Below, piece by piece: positions 5,000 to 13,500 of a stretch of DNA of 16,599 nucleotides; position 1 is the stretch's first letter; each line of letters opens with the position of its first letter. Origin of the DNA: JBBQBM01 sp038317375 (lineage in GTDB: Bacteria; Patescibacteriota; Saccharimonadia; Saccharimonadales; JAGQMS01); the NCBI GenBank assembly GCA_038317375.1, contig JBBQBM010000007.1, positions 1 to 16,599 of the forward strand, given 5' to 3'. The notes beneath the pieces are model-generated. The model ran no database searches, was not told the origin of the DNA, and was given only the letters and a program-made list of their open reading frames with translations. Both the position numbers and the translations under genes were made by a program.

Positions 5000-5293
5000 A
5001 TGACAAAACTTTCTAAGAGTGACGTTAAGAGGTTGGCCGATCTGGCAAGGCTTCGCTTAACAGATGACGAACTCGAACAGTTTAGCGGGGAGTTTAGCAA
5101 CATTCTTGAATATGTTGAGCAGTTGAAAGATGCTGATACCGATGGGCTAAAGCCAACCTATCAGGTTAACGGACTTTCGTCTGTCAAAAGAGCCGACGAA
5201 CTAGCTGATTATGGTACAACAAAAGTGTCACTTCTAAAAAATGTGCCTAAAGTTCGGGATGACCAAATTGAAGTAAAGAGGGTTCTTGGATGA
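5000..5293 (+). CDS. gatC: Asp-tRNA(Asn)/Glu-tRNA(Gln) amidotransferase subunit C
   Basis: GatC is the small clamp subunit that wraps GatA and GatB in the amidotransferase converting mischarged Glu-tRNA(Gln) and/or Asp-tRNA(Asn). 97 residues, normal for the family. Typical features: the N-terminal helix DVKRLADLARLRLTDDELEQ, FSNILEYVEQLKDADTDG, then a Pro/Lys linker and a C-terminal VPKVRDDQIEVKRVLG. The TGA stop overlaps the gatA start by four bases (ATGA), so the two are translationally coupled. The promoter lies immediately upstream with a near-leaderless start. Confidence 0.96.
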   Translation: MTKLSKSDVKRLADLARLRLTDDELEQFSGEFSNILEYVEQLKDADTDGLKPTYQVNGLSSVKRADELADYGTTKVSLLKNVPKVRDDQIEVKRVLG

Positions 5294-6705
5294 GCTGGGG
5301 AGCGATTGCCGACATAGCCGACAGTGTGAATTCCGGTAGAACAGCTGCTGCAGAAAACGTCAAAAAAGCACTAGGTGTTATCAACGAAAAGGCAGAATTC
5401 CAGGCGATCATTTCAACGCTAGAGAATCGAGCCTTAGAACGCGCCGAAACTATCGATAAAACTGTGAAGTCTGGCAAAAACGCCGGGCGTTTAGCAGGTG
5501 TGCCGTTTATCGCCAAAGACAACTTTTTGGTTTTCGGGGCAGACACGACTGCTGCAAGCAACATCTTAAAAGGTTTCGAAGCGCCATACCAAGCCACGGC
5601 TATTGAAAAACTAGAAAGTGAGGGTGCAATCTGTGTTGCTAAGGCTAACCTTGATGCCTTTGCTCATGGTAGTAGCACCGAAAATAGCGACTTCTTCACT
5701 ACTCTTAACCCGCACGACAAGACTAGAGTGCCCGGAGGGTCGTCTGGCGGATCGGCCGCAGCAGTGATGCTTGATATGGCACCGTTTGCACTTGGAACAG
5801 ATACCGGCGGTTCGGTTAGACTGCCGGCTAGCTTTTGCGGTGCCGTTGGATACAAACCGACCTATGGTCTTGTGTCGCGTTATGGAGTCGTTGCCATGGC
5901 TAGCAGCACTGACGTTATTGGCCCGATAACGAAGACCGTAGAGGATGCTGCTTTAGTATTAGACGTAATGGCAGGTCGCGACCCTTTTGACGGCACGACC
6001 ATCGAGCGAGAACCAAGTTATAAACTTGAAAAGATCGATTTAAAAGGTAAAAAGATCGGTATTGTTCGGGAATATATGGATGAGGGGCTCGACCCGGAGG
6101 TGAAGAAGGTTGTCGAAACAGCAATTGCAAAACTAAAAGATCTAGGTGCTGAAGTAGTGGAGGTAAGTTTGCCAAGCTTGCCACTAGCGCTTGCGATTTA
6201 TTACATCATTTGTCCGGCCGAAGTTAGTAGTAATCTGGCGCGCTACGACGGTCAAAGGTTCGGCCATTCTTCGAAAGTTGCTAAGAACCTGGACGACAGC
6301 TATGCTCTGTCTCGAACCGAGGGTTTTGGAGTCGAGGCTAAACGTCGAATTATGATCGGAACCTATGTTTTGTCGAGCGGTTATTATGATGCTTATTATA
6401 AAAAGGCGGCTCTAGTGCGAACAAAACTAATTAACGAATATAGCGATGCTTTTAAAAATGTCGATTTTTTGGTGGGCCCAACAGCGCCAATGACTGCCTT
6501 TAAAATTGGCGAGAAGATCGACGACCCGCTACAGATGTATTTAATCGACATTATGACCGTAGCGTCGAACCTAACGGGTAGCCCAGCCATTAGCGTTCCA
6601 GCTGGCTTGGCTAATGGTTTACCAGTCGGGTTGCAACTTATTGCGGACTTTGGTCAAGATAGAGCATTACTAGATGCCGCTGCTGTATTTGAGGGAGCCA
6701 AATAA
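5290..6705 (+). CDS. gatA: Asp-tRNA(Asn)/Glu-tRNA(Gln) amidotransferase subunit A
   Basis: GatA hydrolyses glutamine and passes ammonia to GatB. 471 residues with the amidase signature: catalytic Lys76 in VPFIAKDN, Ser151 in PGGSSGGSAAA and nucleophile Ser175 in GTDTGGSVRLPAS. The spacing (75 and 24 residues) equals that of the S. aureus Lys79-Ser154-Ser178 triad. The C-terminus keeps NLTGSPAISVPAG and LPVGLQLI. The start overlaps gatC by ATGA; the stop TAA overlaps the next gene's ATG by one base. Nothing suggests loss of function. Confidence 0.97.
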   Translation: MSWGAIADIADSVNSGRTAAAENVKKALGVINEKAEFQAIISTLENRALERAETIDKTVKSGKNAGRLAGVPFIAKDNFLVFGADTTAASNILKGFEAPYQATAIEKLESEGAICVAKANLDAFAHGSSTENSDFFTTLNPHDKTRVPGGSSGGSAAAVMLDMAPFALGTDTGGSVRLPASFCGAVGYKPTYGLVSRYGVVAMASSTDVIGPITKTVEDAALVLDVMAGRDPFDGTTIEREPSYKLEKIDLKGKKIGIVREYMDEGLDPEVKKVVETAIAKLKDLGAEVVEVSLPSLPLALAIYYIICPAEVSSNLARYDGQRFGHSSKVAKNLDDSYALSRTEGFGVEAKRRIMIGTYVLSSGYYDAYYKKAALVRTKLINEYSDAFKNVDFLVGPTAPMTAFKIGEKIDDPLQMYLIDIMTVASNLTGSPAISVPAGLANGLPVGLQLIADFGQDRALLDAAAVFEGAK

Positions 6706-7106
6706 TGCTGACTTTGGTGCTTGCAGTTATAGCCGCTGTGATTGTGCTTTTTGCACTCTTTGGACTGGTCGGTAAGAACCAGCCAGCCCTAGAAAAAGGT
6801 CCTTTCCGGGAGGCCTGGCGCGGAATAGTCGAAAAAGCAAACAGCGAGGCTACCTATGCACTGGCAATTATTAATGCCGACAAACTACTCGACAGTGCCT
6901 TAAAAAAGCGAAGCTTCAAGGGCGAAACAATGGGCGAAAGATTAGTCTCGTCTAAGAACATCCTAAGCAAACGGCAAAGAGTCTGGGAGGCGCACAAGCT
7001 CCGGAACCGACTAGTCCATGAAGCAGAGGTTAAACTAGACCGCAAGAAAACTCTCGAAGCCTTAAAAGGGTTTGAGTCGGCCTTAAAAGATTTGGGAGCG
7101 TTATGA
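6705..7106 (+). CDS. Membrane-anchored protein with HEPN-like RN-x3-H motif
   Basis: 133 residues. Residues 2-22 form one N-terminal transmembrane span; the rest is a cytoplasmic, Lys-rich, all-helical domain. It contains HKLRNRLVHE with R100-N101-x3-H105, the R-x4-H pattern with a polar residue after Arg that marks HEPN domains (which include ribonucleases and non-catalytic helical dimers). It starts on the last base of the gatA stop and ends (TTATGA) overlapping the next ATG, so it is embedded in the gat operon. HEPN membership is inference from one motif plus helical content; many CPR proteins of this kind are uncharacterised. RNase activity cannot be claimed. Confidence 0.75.
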   Translation: MLTLVLAVIAAVIVLFALFGLVGKNQPALEKGPFREAWRGIVEKANSEATYALAIINADKLLDSALKKRSFKGETMGERLVSSKNILSKRQRVWEAHKLRNRLVHEAEVKLDRKKTLEALKGFESALKDLGAL

Positions 7107-7195
7107 AGTATTTAACATTTATCATTTATCATTTATCAGGGATTTTTCATTTTTCATTTTACAAAGCGTCGACTACTGAATTGGGGGCATTATGA
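7103..7195 (+). CDS. 30-codon coupling ORF in front of gatB
   Basis: It opens at ATG 7103, overlapping the previous stop (ATGA), and closes at TGA 7193-7195, overlapping the gatB start by the same ATGA. GGGAG lies at 7094-7098. The peptide begins MKYLTFIIYHLSG and ends TTELGAL, echoing the end of the preceding protein (LKDLGAL). It spans an 89-base near-repeat of the coupling junction. It may serve only to carry ribosomes to gatB; no homolog or function is proposed. Confidence 0.4.
   Translation: MKYLTFIIYHLSGIFHFSFYKASTTELGAL
7117..7162 (+). repeat. AT-rich heptamer repeats upstream of gatB
   Basis: Three perfect ATTTATC heptamers (7117-7137), AGGG, then ATTTTTC twice (7142-7155) and ATTTTAC (7156-7162). 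They lie within the 30-codon ORF, so gain or loss of one unit would shift its frame relative to gatB. Confidence 0.85.
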
Positions 7196-8634
7196 AAACT
7201 TATTTTCCAACTATTGGCATCGAATGTCATGTGCAACTCAAAACACTAACTAAGCTGTTTGACGCTGTTGGTAATGATGCAAGAGAGGCGGCACCCAACA
7301 CTTTAGCTGGGCCGCTCAGTTTTGGGCTGCCCGGGACTCTCCCGGTACTTAATGAGGCTGCCATAGGGCTCGCAATACGCGCCGGCATAGCCCTAAATGC
7401 AGAGGTTGCTGAATATAGTAAGTTTGACCGCAAACATTATTTTTACCCCGATTTGCCAAAGGGCTACCAGATTACGCAATACGACGAACCGATAGTTTTA
7501 AATGGACGAGTCGATGCGGTTCTAGCCAGTGGCGAAATAGTTACCGTCCGTGTTGAGAGAGCGCATCTTGAAGAAGATGCCGGAAAATCGACCCACCCGC
7601 AGGGTGTCGACTATAGTCTAGTTGACTTAAACCGTGCCGGAACGCCACTTCTAGAGATCGTGTCCTTCCCGGATATTCATAGCGCCGCCCATGCCAAGGC
7701 ATATGCCCGAGAGCTTTATTTGTTAATGAAATATGCTGGCGTTAGTGAAGCAGATTTGTTTTATGGCAACATGCGTTTTGACGTGAATGTTAGTGTTTGC
7801 GACGACCCAAGCCGTTTGGGTACAAGAAGCGAAACAAAGAACTTAAACTCTTTTCGTGCCGTAGAGAAGGCGGTCGAATATGAGATAAAGCGCCAAACAG
7901 AACTGCTTGAAAAAGGCGAGAAGATTGTTCAGGAAACCCGAGGTTGGGACGACGCTAAGCAAAAAACTTTTTCACAGCGCAGCAAAGAAGACGCTCATGA
8001 TTATCGATATTTTCCAGAACCAGACGTACCTCCGATTGAAATTACCCCAGAGACGATCGAGTTGGTTAAAAAAAATATGCCAAGCCTGCCAAGTGATTTG
8101 CGCCAGGAGTTTGCCAAAGCAGGTTTAGTGCATTCACAAGTCGAAACATTGCTCGATGCGCCCGAAGCAGCTGAGATTATGCGACTTATCGTTGCTGAGC
8201 ATGACGAAAAAACCGCTCGAACAATCGGCAACTGGCTAACTGGCGAAGTTTTGCGGTTAGTCACTACAGAAGAATTAACCTGGGGAAAGGTTGGGGGCGC
8301 TATAGATAAGTTAGTTAAGCTAGCCTCAATGGTCGACGGAGATATTTTGAGTTCGAGTGCCGCAAAGTCCGTACTGCCTGAAATGATATTGACTAATTCT
8401 GACCCTGAGGATATCGCTAAGGCAAAAAATTTGCTACAGGTTTCTAACGAGTCTGAATTAATCGGAACAATCGAGCAGGTGATTAGTGATAACCCTAAAG
8501 CAGCCGAAGATGTCCGGTCTGGAGAGGACAAAGCAATTGGTTTCTTGGTTGGCCAAGTAATGAAACAGAGTGGCGGGCAGGCTAATCCTAGCGTTGTAGC
8601 TGAGCTGATTAAAAAGCAACTAGAGAATTCCTGA
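7192..8634 (+). CDS. gatB: Asp-tRNA(Asn)/Glu-tRNA(Gln) amidotransferase subunit B
   Basis: GatB binds the mischarged tRNA, activates the side-chain carboxylate with ATP and transfers ammonia. 480 residues, usual length. Visible: N-terminal IGIECHVQLKT (E11, H13), the active-site region KHYFYPDLPKGYQITQYD (about 81-98), HLEEDAGK (125-132), KNLNSFRAVEKAVEYE, and a C-terminal helical YqeY-like tail ending VVAELIKKQLENS, which contacts tRNA. The ribosome-binding site is GGGGG at 7183-7187. The neighbouring MOSC gene starts one base after its stop. Confidence 0.97.
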   Translation: MKTYFPTIGIECHVQLKTLTKLFDAVGNDAREAAPNTLAGPLSFGLPGTLPVLNEAAIGLAIRAGIALNAEVAEYSKFDRKHYFYPDLPKGYQITQYDEPIVLNGRVDAVLASGEIVTVRVERAHLEEDAGKSTHPQGVDYSLVDLNRAGTPLLEIVSFPDIHSAAHAKAYARELYLLMKYAGVSEADLFYGNMRFDVNVSVCDDPSRLGTRSETKNLNSFRAVEKAVEYEIKRQTELLEKGEKIVQETRGWDDAKQKTFSQRSKEDAHDYRYFPEPDVPPIEITPETIELVKKNMPSLPSDLRQEFAKAGLVHSQVETLLDAPEAAEIMRLIVAEHDEKTARTIGNWLTGEVLRLVTTEELTWGKVGGAIDKLVKLASMVDGDILSSSAAKSVLPEMILTNSDPEDIAKAKNLLQVSNESELIGTIEQVISDNPKAAEDVRSGEDKAIGFLVGQVMKQSGGQANPSVVAELIKKQLENS

Positions 8635-8635
8635 T

Positions 8636-9532
8636 ATGGCCAGTGTTAAGAGTCTTCATAGCTTTGCCTTAAAAGGAGGCGAGGGAAGTCGTATCGCTAG
8701 TACTGGCATGGGGCCATATATGGTGGTCGATAGGTTTGGCGACAGGGCTGACCATCGCTTTGCCGTTGTTGATTCGACCTCAGGGAAAATTATCGACCAG
8801 AAGACTTATCCTAGAATGTCTTTGATATGTGCCGAATATAGTCCTGTTGGTGCCTATCTTAGGCTTGCCTTCCGGGGTGATAGCTTAAGTGACCTAACTA
8901 TTTATAGTGAGGCTATCGGCGATCCGATGGATTTGAATCAATTTGGTGAGTTTATCCCTGCGCTTTCGGTCGAGCATCTGGAGGCTCAACAGAGGCTTAA
9001 TAATTATCTCGAGACAGAAGGTAACTTGAGATTAGTGAAGTTTGACGAAAATCGCGGTCATCTGCGCGGAACAGATCCAAATTTCACTACTCAGATTGGT
9101 CAGTTTGGACGGTCGGCTTTTCAAGGCGGTTCACCGTTCCACATTGTAAGCGCACAAAGCGCCGCCGAGATATCAGTGCGCGCGCAGAACGAGGGATTAA
9201 GAGAGATTGACATCTCAAGGTGGAGGGCAAACATAGTTGTCTACGCAAATTATCCATTTGCAGAAGATGAGTGGGTAGGTAAACGCATAAAAATTGGCGA
9301 GGTAATTCTGAGAGTAACTAGAAGGGCTCCAAGATGTCCTATCCCGGGGGTAAATCAATTTTTGGGAACTCGTGACGTAGATACGCGCGATTTATACAAA
9401 GCTATAAATAGAAATCTGCCGGCTGAGCATAATGGGAAACTTAAACCAATGGTAGGTGTCTATGCTTTCCATGAAAACGAAGGGAGAATAGACGATGGCG
9501 ATAAGGTTGAAGTTTTAGGTGATATAATATGA
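8636..9532 (+). CDS. MOSC-domain protein (YcbX/mARC-like)
   Basis: 298 residues. An N-terminal beta-barrel-like part (about 1-120) is followed by a MOSC domain (about 150-298) with SPFHIVSAQS (166-175), RWRANIVVY (195-203) and PRCPIPGVNQ with Cys234. In molybdenum-cofactor sulfurase C-terminal (MOSC) proteins the conserved Cys binds cofactor or carries sulfur. No molybdenum-cofactor gene is nearby, so the substrate is unknown. The ATG is one base after the gatB stop with no clear SD, so it is probably translated by re-initiation. Family assignment is fairly firm; the reaction is not. Confidence 0.8.
   Translation: MASVKSLHSFALKGGEGSRIASTGMGPYMVVDRFGDRADHRFAVVDSTSGKIIDQKTYPRMSLICAEYSPVGAYLRLAFRGDSLSDLTIYSEAIGDPMDLNQFGEFIPALSVEHLEAQQRLNNYLETEGNLRLVKFDENRGHLRGTDPNFTTQIGQFGRSAFQGGSPFHIVSAQSAAEISVRAQNEGLREIDISRWRANIVVYANYPFAEDEWVGKRIKIGEVILRVTRRAPRCPIPGVNQFLGTRDVDTRDLYKAINRNLPAEHNGKLKPMVGVYAFHENEGRIDDGDKVEVLGDII
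9520..9528 (+). promoter_or_regulatory. Extended -10 promoter inside the 3' end of the MOSC gene
   Basis: TGATATAAT (9520-9528) is a TGn extended -10 with a perfect TATAAT. The next ATG is at 9539, so the expected leader is about 4 bases. There is no good -35. Confidence 0.55.
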
Positions 9533-9538
9533 GCATAT

Positions 9539-9808
9539 ATGGATGCATTTCAGATTTTGGTAATAGTTCTCTCAAGCGTGCTTGCACTTTGCCTAGTGTT
9601 GGCTTTAGTCTCACTAATTCTTTTTATAATGATTCTGAAGCAGCTAAAAAAAGTTGCCGAAAAGGCCGTTAACGTCGTTGATAACGTCGAGACAGCTAGC
9701 GAATTCTTTAAGAATAGTTCAGCGTCCGGGGCAGCCCTAAAAATTGTATCTAATGCCTTCCACTTCTTTAAGAGTAAAACTAGCGATAAGTCTAATAAGG
9801 AGAAATAG
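9539..9808 (+). CDS. One-span membrane protein, unknown function
   Basis: 89 residues. A strongly hydrophobic N-terminal helix (about 4-33, VIVLSSVLALCLVLALVSLI) is followed by an amphipathic region (VAEKAVNVVDNVETASEFF) and a Lys/Ser-rich tail. The shape resembles DUF948-type proteins but I cannot confirm the family. It is first in a three-gene set with the YtxH-like and DUF5665-like proteins, one base between each stop and the next start. Confidence 0.7.
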   Translation: MDAFQILVIVLSSVLALCLVLALVSLILFIMILKQLKKVAEKAVNVVDNVETASEFFKNSSASGAALKIVSNAFHFFKSKTSDKSNKEK

Positions 9809-9809
9809 T

Positions 9810-10238
9810 ATGGCGAGAGATGATCACAATGGTCGTAAGTGGGCTATCGGCACACTTTTGGCTGCAACTATTGGTTTTTTAGCCGGTATCTTGACTGCAC
9901 CAAAGAGTGGAAAAGAAAACCGCGAAGATGTTAAGAGAGTAACGACCAAAGCCATCCGCGACGCAGAAAAGCAACTAAAATCCGCACACACAGAATTACA
10001 AACACTAATTGCCAGCGGTAGTCAGAAATTGAAAACCGGTGGACGAGTTGTTCGTAAGGATTTTGATTTGGCTGTTAATAGGGCAAAGAATGCACAAAGA
10101 GGCGTGAAAGAGATCTTGAGTGCACTGCACGACGGGACGGCGAGCAACCCGGAACTGACCAAGGCTTTAAAAGAAGCTTCTGCGGCTAAAGCGCACCTCA
10201 AGAAATATCTATCCGGCGCCCTAGCTAAAGACAAGTAG
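9810..10238 (+). CDS. YtxH-like protein
   Basis: 142 residues from ATG 9810, chosen because AAGGAG lies 7 bases upstream; the open frame continues upstream within the preceding gene. A short membrane span (about 11-30) ends in TAPKSGKENRED, the APKSGKE signature of YtxH-family proteins. A long Lys/Ala-rich helical tail follows, possibly coiled coil (about 35-140). YtxH proteins are membrane-associated and often linked to stress, but no reaction is known. The gene follows the previous stop by one base. Confidence 0.8.
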   Translation: MARDDHNGRKWAIGTLLAATIGFLAGILTAPKSGKENREDVKRVTTKAIRDAEKQLKSAHTELQTLIASGSQKLKTGGRVVRKDFDLAVNRAKNAQRGVKEILSALHDGTASNPELTKALKEASAAKAHLKKYLSGALAKDK

Positions 10239-10239
10239 A

Positions 10240-10500
10240 ATGCCGAAGGAGAAGTTTACCAGGACCGAAGCGGAATACGCTGAAATCGGTAAACTATTAG
10301 TTGATTTTCAGGCTAAGGGTATTCAGCCTGGCAAGGGTTTCTATCGCCCAGCCTTCTTGCGCGGCATAGTTGGAGGCTTCGGCGGAGTAATCGGCGCTAC
10401 GCTACTTATAACTCTACTCTTATGGTTCTTGCAACTATTTGACTCGTTTCCGCTGATCGGTAATTTTGTAGACAGTTTAAAGAACTCCTTGTCTAACTAA
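10240..10500 (+). CDS. DUF5665-like membrane protein
   Basis: 86 residues. A charged N-terminal part (to about 42) is followed by FLRGIVGGFGGVIGATLLI, a Gly-rich transition into one transmembrane span (about 45-68), then an amphipathic tail (PLIGNFVDSLKNSLSN). The RGxxxGxGxxxGAT arrangement fits DUF5665 as I know it. One base separates it from the YtxH-like gene, with no clear SD; translation is likely coupled. Function unknown. Confidence 0.7.
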   Translation: MPKEKFTRTEAEYAEIGKLLVDFQAKGIQPGKGFYRPAFLRGIVGGFGGVIGATLLITLLLWFLQLFDSFPLIGNFVDSLKNSLSN

Positions 10501-10535
10501 CGGTACTAAACACAACGTCTATAGTGCCTTGGCAT

Positions 10536-10544
10536 TGTTATAAT
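10536..10544 (+). promoter_or_regulatory. dnaE promoter, extended -10
   Basis: TGTTATAAT (10536-10544) is a TGn extended -10 with a perfect TATAAT. The start codon chosen for dnaE begins at 10556, so the leader would be about 4-5 bases without an SD. Confidence 0.6.
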
Positions 10545-10555
10545 TGTCTGTAGAT

Positions 10556-13500
10556 ATGGCGAGCAAAAAAACGGCTTTGAAGGCTGCTGGTAGTTTAAAG
10601 ATTTCTCCAAAAGATTTTGTGCATCTGCATACCCATACCCATTACAGTGTTTTAGACGGTCTCCAAAAGATACCCGACATGCTCGACCGTATTAAGGAAC
10701 TTGGCATGACTTCGGTTGCCTTGACTGATCATGGCACGATGTCGGGCGCCATTGAGTTTTATAAAGGTTGTCTCGAAAGAGATTTGAAGCCGATCGTTGG
10801 GATTGAGACATACGTAGCTAACCGAAAACACACCGACAAAGAACCCGGTAAAGATCGTTCACGGTATCACCTGACGCTACTGGCCATGAACAATCAGGGC
10901 TACAAGAACCTAATGAAGCTCTCGACTATTGCCAACCTTCAGGGTTTTTATCATAAGCCAAGGATCGACCACCAGCTTTTAGAGACTTATGGCGATGGCT
11001 TGATTGTTTTGAGCGGTTGTATAGGTGGTGAAGTAGGTGAGCACCTTCGTAACGATGACCCTAAAAAGGCCGAAGAGATTGCTCGCTGGTATAAGAAACA
11101 ATTTGGAGATAGGTATTATTTTGAGATACAGGACCACGAGTGGGATGAGCAAAAATTAGTAAATGCAAAACTGATTGATCTTGCCGAAAAACTAAACATC
11201 GAAATGGTTATTACGGGTGATGCCCATTATTGTCGAAAAGAAGACCAAGAAGCTCACGAAATATTGCTATGCGTTCAGACGGGTGCGTTTTTAAGTGACC
11301 CAGGAAGGTTTAGCCTAAAGGACACCAAGTTATTTATTAGTGATCCAAACGACATTATTACTCGTTGGGAAAAGACACTACCAGAAGCCATCCGGAATAC
11401 CGGAAAGGTAGCCGAACGTTGTGAGATAAAGTTAGACCTCGGCGGTATCTTAATCCCAAAGTTTGATGTTCCTAAGGGTGATACAGCCAAATCATATCTC
11501 GAGAAGCTAGCCTTCCAGGGGCTGATAAAGCGCTATAAACCAGAATCAAAAATACTTAACACGTCAAGTATTATTCAGGCTAAAAAATTATTACCAAAAA
11601 ATATAGTCGAGCGAGCTGTGTATGAGCTGACTGTCATGAACAATATGAACTTTAATGATTATTTTTTGATTATCTGGGATTTTATCAAATGGGGAAAAGA
11701 CAACGGTATAGTCTTTGGACCGGGTCGTGGTAGCGCCGCCGGTTCGATTTTGGCATACGCACTACATATTACTGATCTTGACCCGTTGGAGTACGACCTG
11801 CTATTTGAGCGTTTTTTAAACCCCGATCGTATATCTATGCCTGACATTGATATTGATATCCAACACGATAGGCGAGATGAAGTTATTCAATATGTCAGTG
11901 AGAAATACGGTTCAGAGCGTGTTGCAAATATAGTAACCTTTGGGAAAATGTTCGCAAGAAACGCCGTGCGAGATGTGGCTAGAGTACTCCAGGTGCCATA
12001 TGCCGATGCTGATCGATTAGCAAAATTAATCCCACCTCCGGTTCAGGGCCGCCATATTCCACTTGCCAAGTCGATCCAAGATAATGCCGAGCTAAAGGAA
12101 ATTTATGACACTGACCCTGTTGCTAAACAGGTTATTGATCTCGCTACTAGGCTTGAAGGCACCATACGTTCTCATGGAGTACATGCGGCCGGCGTTGTAG
12201 TAGCGCCAGAAGATATTGTTAATTATGCGCCACTAGAAATGGCCCAAAAGGGGGTAGTGGCGACACAGTACTCTATGAATCCAGTTGAGGAAATCGGGTT
12301 ACTTAAAATCGACTTTTTGGGTCTCTCTAACTTGACGATTATAAAGAACTCGCTTCGTATTATTAAAAAAGCCTACGGCGTAGACATCGATATTAGTAAG
12401 ATCCCGCTAGATGACAAAAAAACCTTTGCGCTTTTAGCAAATGGGGAGACTACCGGTGTATTCCAGCTGGAGTCGGCGGGTATGAAGCGTTACTTGAAAG
12501 AATTGAAGCCTACAGTTTTTGACGACATTATTGCCATGGTTGCTCTGTACCGTCCAGGACCGATGCAGTGGATTGATGATTTCATTGCAAGAAAGAACGG
12601 ACAAAAGCAGATTGAATACACCCATGCGGCAATGGAACCATCACTTAAGAGCACGTATGGAATTATTGTTTATCAAGAGCAGGTCATGCAAATTAGTAAA
12701 GATATGTGTGGGTTTACGGGTGGACAAGCCGACACTCTACGTAAAGCTATTGGTAAGAAGAATCCAGAAATGATGGCAAAAATGAAAGCCGACTTTATTC
12801 AGGGTGGCGTCCTGACCGTTGGTGCCGAACCAGAAATGATGGGTATTCTCTGGCGACAACTAGAGGATTTCGCCGCCTATTGTTTTAATAAATCTCACGC
12901 CGCATGCTACGGGTTGATTGCTTACCAAACGGCCTATATTAAAGCTCATTATCCGGCCGCTCTTATGGCTGCACTCATGACTAATGATTATGATGACACC
13001 GACCGATTGACGATAGATATAACCGAATGTAAGCACATGGGTCTTGAGGTATTGCCGCCGGATGTTAACCAGTCGCATCACGAGTTTGCGGTTATCTTAA
13101 ACAAAGACAAAACCAGTATTCGGTTTGGCCTTGACGCTATTAAGAACGTTGGCCGGGGAGCAGTCGAAGAAATTCTTGTTGCTAGGGACGACCACCCTTT
13201 TACAGACTTAAACAATTTTGCTGAGCGAGTCAGCGTGCGTGCAGTTAATAAAAAAAATTGGGAGAGTTTAATCAAAGCTGGAGCCATGGATAGTTTTGGT
13301 AGTAGGAGCGCACTTTTAAACTCTCTAGAATCTATTTTGCTTGTGGCCAATCGCAGACAAAAAGACATTGCTAGCGCTCAGGCAGATTTGTTTGGCGAGA
13401 CAGAGACTAGTGGGATGAGTACTATGCCCAAACTTGTGCTAACCGAACCAGAAGAAGTGAATAGACACGAGTTCCTTTTGTGGGAAAGGGAACTCCTAGG

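Noticed and set aside
8001..8531. 176-codon minus-strand open frame within gatB
   Set aside because: Lies wholly opposite the conserved gatB C-terminal region; Ser/Ile-rich shadow without start signals.
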